Positions 24,406 to 30,364 of a stretch of 40,942 nucleotides of DNA are shown one piece after another. The stretch covers positions 1-40,942 of the forward strand of contig QYQM01000018.1 in the NCBI GenBank assembly GCA_007280905.1, in the 5' to 3' direction. The notes under the pieces were generated by a model, which had not been told where the DNA came from, did no database searches, and worked only from the letters and a program-made list of their open reading frames with translations. The position numbers and the translations under genes were made by a program. The DNA is from Porphyromonadaceae bacterium. GTDB lineage: Bacteria > Bacteroidota > Bacteroidia > Bacteroidales > UBA12481. Each line of letters begins with the position of its first letter. Position 1 is the first letter of the stretch.

Positions 24406-24474
24406 TTTCTCGCAAAGACCCCAAGACGCTATTAGTATAAACAATTTGGCGACTTTGCGCCTTTGCGAGAGAAA
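24406..24474. repeat. Intergenic inverted repeat with TTTGCGAGA-type arms
   Basis: CTCGCAAAG (24409-24417) is matched by CTTTGCGAG (24461-24469), with looser pairing around them. Sequences of this TTTGCG-rich kind recur between genes in Bacteroidota genomes as far as I recall. Only one copy is in the window. Confidence 0.45.
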
Positions 24475-24486
24475 AGGAGTTATATA

Positions 24487-24510
24487 AGAGACGGATCATG
24501 ATCCGTCTCT
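24487..24510. repeat. 24-bp perfect palindrome between lipoprotein and FNR-like genes
   Basis: AGAGACGGATCA is followed without spacer by its exact reverse complement. There is no T tract on either side, so it is not a typical intrinsic terminator. It resembles short palindromic intergenic repeats of Bacteroidota. Confidence 0.6.
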
Positions 24511-24549
24511 ACGGTCTATCGATCTAACGTTCTTTTCGTTCTCCCGTTC

Positions 24550-25245
24550 TTACCCTTTTCGTGAGATGGAGTTCATCTTTTCGAAGTCCAGTATCTCCAC
24601 TTGCCTGTCTTCGATTTCGATCAGGCCTTCTTCTTTGAATTCTTTGAGGATGCGGCTGACGGATTCTTTGGTCATGCCGGTGAATTCGGCCAGTTCCTGA
24701 CGGGTGAGGGTCATTTCGAAAGGGTTTGCTTCGAAAATGGTTTTTTGCAGAGTGAGCAAGGCCTCGGAGATACGGCCGGCCATGTTTTTCTGGTTCAGGC
24801 TGCGGATGCGGTTATAGAGCATAATAGCCTTTTCGCCGACGTTTTTGTAAAACCGTTTGGCAAATTCAGGGTTGGTATCGATCAACCGATGCAACTCCTG
24901 AATTTCCAGATAGCAGGTGTGGCATTCCGAAAGGGCAATCACGGAAAAATGGTAGCGGTTATCAACGAACAAACCCGGACCGGTGAGGACGAAAACCGGT
25001 TTCTCTAACGATATGATAATGTCCTGCTCTCCTGAGGTTTCTAATACCACCTTAACCAGTCCTTTGTTCAGGCTCACCAGGTGAGATATCGGTGCCCCCT
25101 GTTTGGCTATCACTTCACCAGCCCGGTAGGTAGTGTCATATTTGGCATGGTGGAGTATCTCCATCTCACTGTGACTGAGAGCCTGAAATGCATCGCATTT
25201 CTGCAGGCAGTGAAGGCAGGAGTCTGGTGTTTGAGGTTCTGTCAT
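24550..25245 (-). CDS. Crp/Fnr-family regulator with possible Fe-S cysteines
   Basis: This 231-residue protein has an N-terminal Cys group C10-x2-C13-x3-C17 (CLHCLQKC), a cNMP-binding-like beta-roll (about 20-125), a dimer helix, and a C-terminal Crp-type winged HTH (MTLTRQELAEFTGMTKESVSRILKEF, with wing IEIEDRQVEIL). C108 and C111 (ECHTC) lie where FNR has its fourth cluster ligand. FNR itself uses C-x2-C-x5-C plus a distant Cys, so this may be an oxygen- or NO-sensing Fe-S regulator with altered spacing. It is divergent from the multiheme cytochrome cluster and separated from it by three FNR-type boxes, so it probably controls that cluster and itself. Confidence 0.88.
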   Translation of the reverse strand: MTEPQTPDSCLHCLQKCDAFQALSHSEMEILHHAKYDTTYRAGEVIAKQGAPISHLVSLNKGLVKVVLETSGEQDIIISLEKPVFVLTGPGLFVDNRYHFSVIALSECHTCYLEIQELHRLIDTNPEFAKRFYKNVGEKAIMLYNRIRSLNQKNMAGRISEALLTLQKTIFEANPFEMTLTRQELAEFTGMTKESVSRILKEFKEEGLIEIEDRQVEILDFEKMNSISRKG

Positions 25246-25283
25246 CCTTTTTTCATAATTTCAAGGCGCTAATATATAGAATA

Positions 25284-25339
25284 ATGATATATATCAAAGA
25301 ATCGATGATATAAATCAAACCTGTAAAGATATAAATCAG
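25284..25339. promoter_or_regulatory. Three tandem FNR-type boxes at 21-bp period
   Basis: Measured against TTGAT-N4-ATCAA, the sites are ATGATATATATCAA at 25284-25297 (9/10 informative bases), ATGATATAAATCAA at 25305-25318 (9/10) and AAGATATAAATCAG at 25326-25339 (weaker). The starts are exactly 21 bp apart, two turns of B-DNA, so three dimers would bind on one face. They lie between the FNR-like gene and the hexaheme cytochrome gene. A further inverted repeat ACATAT-CA-ATATGT occurs at 25374-25387. Confidence 0.65.
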
Positions 25340-25452
25340 CATATAAATGAAATAATTCAAAGCTTATATGTAAACATATCAATATGTCGAACCCTTCTGT
25401 TTAATTCATAACAGGTACTTTTCAACCAAACTATCAACAAATTTTCAAGTGT

Positions 25453-26529
25453 ATGAAAAAACTAGGTTATTTTTTAAGTATCAGCGCGTTAGCGATTTTT
25501 TCGCTGGTTGTTCTCTTCCCGGCTTGCGAAGGTCCGGCGGGTCCGGCAGGTAAAGATGGATTGAATGGGACAGATGGGAAGGATGTAAATGCATTCTGTG
25601 TTAAGTGTCACAATCAGGCAACTTTTTCTTCAGTAGAAGCTCAGTTTGCTACCTCACTGCATGGTGAAGGCGAAACCTGGGCAGGTGATGGCAACCACAA
25701 TCCTTGCGCCATGTGTCACTCCTATCAGGGTTACAAAGAAACCAAACTGACCGGTCGTGATTCCGTAGCAGTTGTTCCGGCCATCCCGGTTGCCCTGCAG
25801 TGCGATGCTTGTCATGATTTCCACGGAACACTCGATTCCACCGATTTCCCGAACTATGCATTGGGTCACACCGAGCCAATTAGCCTGATTTACAACAATC
25901 ATGCTTCAACTATTGATTTTGGCAACTCTTCCAATCTCTGCGCTTATTGCCACCAGCCACGTCCTCGTGGAACCGACTTCCCGGTACCTACCACAGGTGA
26001 AAAGGAATACAAAGTTACCACCATCCGCTGGGGACCACACTACGGAACACAGTCCATTGTACTGAATGGTACTAACGGATGGGAATATGCCGGTTCAATG
26101 GCTTATACCAGCACCAACCATAAAGGTGTTGCTACCTGTCCAAGCTGCCACATGGCTGCCGGTGTAGGAACTGAAAACGGAGGCCATACCTGGAGAATCA
26201 ACAATGCTGACGACACCAAGGTTAACCTCACCGGTTGCAAAAAATGTCATGCCGATGCTACTTCAACTGATATCAACGGCAGACAGACTGAAATAGAAGG
26301 CCTTCTGAATCAACTGGGAGACCGCCTGATTGCTCTTAAACTTTTGAACGCTGTTGATCACCTTGCCTTGGTTTATAATAAAGAACCTGGCAAAATGACC
26401 CCATGGACAGCCAAAGAAGCCGGTGCTTTCTTCAACTACAAGGTAATCGCAGCCGACCGCAGTATGGGTGTTCATAACTACAAATACACCAAAGCTCTGC
26501 TGGTAAATTCATTGGAAGCTATTCAGTAA
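25453..26529 (+). CDS. Hexaheme c-type cytochrome lipoprotein
   Basis: This 358-residue protein has a lipoprotein signal (lipobox LFPAC, C25) followed by a short collagen-like Gly-x-x tether (about 27-44). Six CXXCH sites occur, at C49, C85, C117, C163, C229 and C262. Extra His residues in the heme region can supply bis-His ligation. The C-terminal 90 residues lack heme sites and look helical. It is probably anchored in the outer membrane or inner-membrane outer leaflet and moves electrons in the periplasm or at the surface. It is the first gene of the cytochrome cluster, directly downstream of the FNR boxes, and is followed by an internal terminator-like hairpin. Confidence 0.92.
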   Translation: MKKLGYFLSISALAIFSLVVLFPACEGPAGPAGKDGLNGTDGKDVNAFCVKCHNQATFSSVEAQFATSLHGEGETWAGDGNHNPCAMCHSYQGYKETKLTGRDSVAVVPAIPVALQCDACHDFHGTLDSTDFPNYALGHTEPISLIYNNHASTIDFGNSSNLCAYCHQPRPRGTDFPVPTTGEKEYKVTTIRWGPHYGTQSIVLNGTNGWEYAGSMAYTSTNHKGVATCPSCHMAAGVGTENGGHTWRINNADDTKVNLTGCKKCHADATSTDINGRQTEIEGLLNQLGDRLIALKLLNAVDHLALVYNKEPGKMTPWTAKEAGAFFNYKVIAADRSMGVHNYKYTKALLVNSLEAIQ

Positions 26530-26544
26530 TTGGATGGTGGTATT

Positions 26545-26585
26545 AAACGAAAGGCTCTAACTTGTTTAGAGCCTTTCGTTTTTTC
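26545..26585 (+). terminator. Intrinsic terminator or attenuator after the first cytochrome gene
   Basis: A 15-bp perfect inverted repeat (AACGAAAGGCTCTAA at 26546-26560 with its complement at 26566-26580) has a 5-nt loop and runs into six T. It would reduce read-through into the following genes, favouring high expression of the first cytochrome. Confidence 0.85.
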
Positions 26586-26617
26586 GTATTTTGCTAAAAA
26601 ATTTAAAGGAGGATAAA

Positions 26618-26989
26618 ATGAAAATCAAACAATTGGCAACCCTTTTCATTGGGGTTCTGATGTTCGGTCTGGTTTCATGCGAATATGTAACCATTCAACC
26701 GAAAGATGTAATAATTCCGGATACTCCGGTTAGTTTTAAAACTGATGTGGAGCCCATTTTCACTCAGTTAAACTGTATTCAGTGTCATCCGGCCCTTCAT
26801 CAACCGGATTTGGCAGTGAATAAAGCTTATGCTTCGCTGACGAGCATGAACCTGGTAGATACCCAGAATCCTGCTGGCAGCAAGTTGATACAATATATTA
26901 ATGCCGGTCATAATACGGCCGCTAATATGACAGGGACTCAAAAAGCCCTGATATTGAAATGGATAACTGAAGGTGCGAAAAACAACTAA
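26618..26989 (+). CDS. Monoheme c-type cytochrome lipoprotein
   Basis: The start is ATG 26618, preceded by a strong AAAGGAGG; an upstream in-frame codon at 26591 lacks a site. The 123-residue protein has a lipobox (GLVSC, C21) and one CXXCH at C53 (LNCIQCH), in a small domain with VEPIFTQLNC and a C-terminal LILKWITEGAKNN. This layout resembles the small cytochrome-c-like domains written PSCyt1-type. It may be an electron shuttle or link between the hexaheme lipoprotein and the barrel encoded next, 15 bp downstream. Confidence 0.88.
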   Translation: MKIKQLATLFIGVLMFGLVSCEYVTIQPKDVIIPDTPVSFKTDVEPIFTQLNCIQCHPALHQPDLAVNKAYASLTSMNLVDTQNPAGSKLIQYINAGHNTAANMTGTQKALILKWITEGAKNN

Positions 26990-27004
26990 ATCGGAGGAAA
27001 TAAC

Positions 27005-27904
27005 ATGAAATCAATACTCAATATCTGGAAATTTGCAGCAGTTATTCTGCTTTTTGCCTTCACTGCTCAATCTTTTGCTCAGGATGCAGCAACCGGTCCT
27101 GACCGCCGTCCGGTCAAAGAGGTTTTCAATTCATCTCTGCTGATCGATCAGCAAACCAATATAGGCCCCTACAAAGGCGGACTTGAACTGCTTATTCACC
27201 ACCGTTTTGGCACCATGGATAAGGGCTTTTCGGACCTGGTTGGGATATATGCTTCTTCCAATATACGATTGGGCTTCAATTACGGTATTACTGAACGGCT
27301 GTCGATCGGCATTGGGACCGAGCGGTATAATGCATTTCAGGATATCTACGCTAAATATTTGATCCTGCAGCAGAAAAGAACCGGCATGCCTGTTTCCCTG
27401 AGTTTTCTGACCCAGGTCGGTCTTGACGCCAGGAGTAAAGAGAATTTCGGTAAAGATTCCGCATTCATCAACCGGTTTTCCTATTTCAACCAATTAATTG
27501 TTTCCAGGAAATTCAGCAGTAAGCTGAGTTTGCAGGTCGCTCCGTCGTTTTCCCATTTCAATGCAGTCGACAGCACGCAATGGAACGATTACCTCGGTAT
27601 TTCAGTTGGCGGGCGCTTTAAGGTCTATCATGAAATGTCCATTATCGCTACCTATGATCAGGGGTTTGCGGTTATGCCTACTTTGTCAGCCAGTTCAAGA
27701 GCTGAAAGAGAAGCCAAATTGATTGCTCCGAAACCAAATTTCGGACTGGGTCTTGAAATCGGTTCACCAACGCATTGTTTTATGATATTTGCTTCCAATT
27801 CCTATAATATCATCCCGCAGAAGAACTTCGCTTATAACAAATACAGTATTTTGGACGGAGCGAAGGGGATACGGATTGGATTTAATCTCACAGTGAGGTT
27901 TTAA
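27005..27904 (+). CDS. DUF5777 family outer-membrane beta-barrel protein
   Basis: This 299-residue protein has a signal peptide (about 1-25, FTAQSFAQ). The remainder shows alternating amphipathic strands and a C-terminal strand ending in aromatic F (IRIGFNLTVRF), as in outer-membrane barrels. Blocks SSLLIDQQTNIGPYKGGLE, HRFGTMDKGFSDLVGIYASS and NIRLGFNYGITERLSIGIG match DUF5777. The family is often next to cytochrome genes in Bacteroidota. Here it sits inside a multiheme cluster (GGAGG site upstream), so a porin-like role that lets a heme protein or substrate cross the outer membrane is plausible but untested. Confidence 0.85.
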   Translation: MKSILNIWKFAAVILLFAFTAQSFAQDAATGPDRRPVKEVFNSSLLIDQQTNIGPYKGGLELLIHHRFGTMDKGFSDLVGIYASSNIRLGFNYGITERLSIGIGTERYNAFQDIYAKYLILQQKRTGMPVSLSFLTQVGLDARSKENFGKDSAFINRFSYFNQLIVSRKFSSKLSLQVAPSFSHFNAVDSTQWNDYLGISVGGRFKVYHEMSIIATYDQGFAVMPTLSASSRAEREAKLIAPKPNFGLGLEIGSPTHCFMIFASNSYNIIPQKNFAYNKYSILDGAKGIRIGFNLTVRF

Positions 27905-27919
27905 ATGAAGTAAAAGTTT

Positions 27920-28053
27920 AGAGATTCGAATTTAGAATTCCGAATTCTGAAGTCAAAGATTCAAGTTTTCTGAAGTGAAAGATTCAATTATTTCGCCTTC
28001 GTGTATCCTTGAATCTCATACCTCTGAATTCGGAACTCTGAATTCGAATCTCT
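27920..28053. repeat. Long intergenic inverted repeat (28-bp arms)
   Basis: Positions 27920-27947 pair with 28026-28053 over 28 bp with one mismatch and one G:T. The 78-nt centre includes two copies of an AAGATTCAA-like word and a CTTGAATCT that can pair with them. The arms are made of GAATTC/CCGAATT words. It fills the space between the DUF5777 and heptaheme genes. It may be a mobile intergenic repeat, an mRNA 3-prime stabiliser or a processing site. Confidence 0.8.
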
Positions 28054-28064
28054 CAATTCAATAA

Positions 28065-29012
28065 ATGATGAATCTGAAACACAAGTTAATCCTGCTGGGT
28101 CTCCTGGCCGGAACAAGCCTTTATGCCCAGGATTCCATCCCGGTAACCGTGAACAACCCTGCAAATATGCTCTGTCTCAGATGCCACGGTAAACGCTGGT
28201 ATACCTATGCCAACCAGGATTCGAGCCAAGTGATCAAGCATAAGATGTTTAAGGACCTGATCATTGATACGCTGGCATTTTATCACAACAATCATAAATC
28301 TTTAGCTTGCTCTGATTGCCATTCCAGTGAATATAGCAATCTGCCGCATAAGTCGGACCTGAAACTTGAGCCTTTGCTGATTTGCGTGGATTGTCATTCA
28401 GATACCGAGGATGTTCCTCCGATAAACTTTACCGGAATCACCGAAGAGTATAAGAAAAGCGTTCATGCCACCCAAAAAGAATCAAATGTTACATGCTGGT
28501 CATGCCACAATCCTCATACTTATAACATTACAACACGAAGCAAGGATAACCTGAGCCATGTGGTTGCCTATGATAATTCCATCTGCCTCGAGTGCCATTC
28601 GGGAATGGGCAAGTTCGACATTCTGTACGGCGATCCGAAATCATCACTGATTGCCAAACATCATTGGCTGCCGGATCCGGTCAAGCATTTCAGAAATGTC
28701 CGGTGCATTGAGTGCCATGCGGAAATCCGGAAGGATGTTCTGGTTGCACATAATATCAGGCCGAAGGAGGAAGCAGTTCGCAAGTGTGCCGCGTGTCACT
28801 CGGCTGATTCGAGGTTGAAATACTCGCTGTACAAATATCAGCTCGCACAGGAGCGATCGGGAAAAGGACTACTTTCCTCCATTATTTCGAACCAGACATT
28901 TGCTATCGGAACCAATCCGAGCCCACTGCTCAACCTGATCAGCCAGATCATATTGGCTCTTGTCGTTATAGGCATTGCAATTCATACCATAATCCGAATA
29001 ATCAAGAAGTAA
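28065..29012 (+). CDS. Heptaheme c-type cytochrome with C-terminal membrane anchor
   Basis: This 315-residue protein has a signal peptide (about 1-21, TSLYAQ). Seven CXXCH sites occur, at C37, C82, C107, C144, C174, C214 and C241, with many additional His (for example FYHNNHKS, KHHWLPDPVKHF) able to act as distal ligands. One TM helix at about 288-309 and a short basic tail anchor it to the inner membrane with hemes in the periplasm. The next gene, a cytochrome b, begins 1 nt after its stop. The pair looks like a quinol:multiheme-cytochrome oxidoreductase module analogous to inner-membrane Cbc-type complexes of metal reducers (inference). Confidence 0.92.
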   Translation: MMNLKHKLILLGLLAGTSLYAQDSIPVTVNNPANMLCLRCHGKRWYTYANQDSSQVIKHKMFKDLIIDTLAFYHNNHKSLACSDCHSSEYSNLPHKSDLKLEPLLICVDCHSDTEDVPPINFTGITEEYKKSVHATQKESNVTCWSCHNPHTYNITTRSKDNLSHVVAYDNSICLECHSGMGKFDILYGDPKSSLIAKHHWLPDPVKHFRNVRCIECHAEIRKDVLVAHNIRPKEEAVRKCAACHSADSRLKYSLYKYQLAQERSGKGLLSSIISNQTFAIGTNPSPLLNLISQIILALVVIGIAIHTIIRIIKK

Positions 29013-29013
29013 T

Positions 29014-29652
29014 ATGAGCGGAAAAGTTTATCTATATCCGATCTGGATCCGGCTGTGGCATGTCACGAATGCACTGCTTTGCCTGATCCTCATCATTTCG
29101 GGAATCAGCATGCACTATGCCAGTCCCGATGCAACCAGAATCCGTTTTGATCTGGCCGTATCAATGCACAACATCTCGGGAATATTACTAACCTTGAGTT
29201 ATTTGATTTTCTTTTTTGGAAACCTGTTTACCGGCAACGGAAGCCATTACCTGATCCAGTTTAAAGGGTTCCGTAAGCGTTTGTGGAAGCAGATGTATTA
29301 TTATACGATCGGGGTTTTTAAAAAGGAGGAGGCTCCTTTTCCGATCGGCAGCGCCAGGAAATTCAATCCCCTGCAGCAGGTCACCTATGCGGTGGTTATG
29401 TATTTCTTCCTTCCGATGCTTTTTGCGACCGGATGGGCACTGTTGTTCCCGGGAATTATCGTGGAAGAGTGGCTGGGGATCAATGGATTTGCAGCTACAG
29501 ATTTTCTGCACATCCTGGGCGGATTTATAGTATCGGTTTTTCTGCTGATTCATCTCTATTTTGCAACAATGGGGAAAAAGCCTGCCGATCATTATAAAGC
29601 AATGCTGACAGGATACCATGAGGATGAATCGGAACCAGAAAGCAGGCAGTAG
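29014..29652 (+). CDS. Cytochrome b (hydrogenase/thiosulfate-reductase b-type family)
   Basis: This 212-residue protein has four TM helices and His placed for two b hemes: RLWH near residue 17, SMHN near 52, DFLH in the third/fourth helix region and LIHLY near 180. It corresponds to the Ni/Fe-hydrogenase or thiosulfate-reductase cytochrome b group. It likely exchanges electrons with the quinone pool and passes them to the heptaheme cytochrome encoded directly upstream (1-nt gap). No hydrogenase or molybdoenzyme gene is in the window, so a direct quinone-to-cytochrome role is preferred. Confidence 0.9.
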   Translation: MSGKVYLYPIWIRLWHVTNALLCLILIISGISMHYASPDATRIRFDLAVSMHNISGILLTLSYLIFFFGNLFTGNGSHYLIQFKGFRKRLWKQMYYYTIGVFKKEEAPFPIGSARKFNPLQQVTYAVVMYFFLPMLFATGWALLFPGIIVEEWLGINGFAATDFLHILGGFIVSVFLLIHLYFATMGKKPADHYKAMLTGYHEDESEPESRQ

Positions 29653-29760
29653 GCAGTAGGACAGTACGTTACCCTCGGAGAAGTGTCATCCCGGCGCAGG
29701 CCGGGACCCCTTCCCTGACCACGAATGCTGACAAGCGGGGACCCCGTCGCTTACTGCGAA
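29653..29760. repeat. Intergenic GC-rich palindromic repeat
   Basis: The region holds a perfect hairpin TCCCGGC-GCAG-GCCGGGA (29689-29706) followed by GGGACCCC-type words at 29703-29710 and 29738-29745. A related arrangement (a TCCC/GGGA hairpin, then GCGGGGACCCC) occurs at 33845-33948, so both may belong to one family of short extragenic elements. It separates the cytochrome b gene from a peptidase remnant. Confidence 0.5.
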
Positions 29761-29818
29761 TGTTCGTTAAACCTATTAATATGAAAATTCCGTCTCCGCA
29801 AATTCCAGGAACCCTTCT

Positions 29819-30306
29819 GACGGCCGCTTTAGCGATGAGGGCCGCGAAATCTGGTCGATTACCTGACCAACAGAGCGATGTATTCCAACTGGAAACCTTA
29901 TAAACACCCGCTATATGGCAATATTGAAATCGGAGGATGGAGTAAATTCAATTCCCGGTTGCCCCAACCCTTTATGCTGATGGACCTCGTACATCGTAAT
30001 GCCATGGCCGTGTTTGTAAGTGCATTCAACCTGCCGCAGATCAGTTTGGAGGTTTTTGAAAAGAAAAAAATCGGAAAGAATCTTTACCGCATTAAGGTCA
30101 GGTTGGCCAATTCCAAAGCGGTTTCATCGATCACTTACCAATCGGTGCACCTAAAAATCAACCCGATGGATTATCTGAAACTGGATGGGAAAAACATCCG
30201 GGTAGTTGCCGGACCCGAAATCCAATTTTTCCAGATCCCCTCCTTCGGACAGGTGGAATATCACTCTGAAAAGGCGACAGATACTACAAAAGAAATTGAA
30301 CTCTGA
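29819..30306 (+). pseudogene. C-terminal remnant of an M14 zinc carboxypeptidase
   Basis: The text YSNWKPYKHPLYGNIEIGGW, followed by FMLMDLVHRNAMAVFV and LPQISLEVFEKK, matches the last part of Bacteroidota M14 carboxypeptidases. No upstream catalytic domain (HxxE Zn site) is present. The homology extends upstream of ATG 29878 as DGRFSDEGREIWSI in a different frame, with a shift near 29866, showing the fragment is not a native small gene. It is an inserted or left-over piece inside the cytochrome cluster, next to a palindromic repeat. Confidence 0.65.
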
Positions 30307-30364
30307 CGCATCAGGGTTTAGTTAGATGATTAACTTTGAACCATAGGTAAATAAATATATAGAT

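Noticed and set aside
24487-24510. Terminator of the FNR-like gene
   Set aside because: The palindrome has no loop and no T tract in either direction.
29188-29619. 143-codon minus-strand frame opposite the cytochrome b gene
   Set aside because: Low-complexity, no domain, fully inside a well-supported membrane protein gene.
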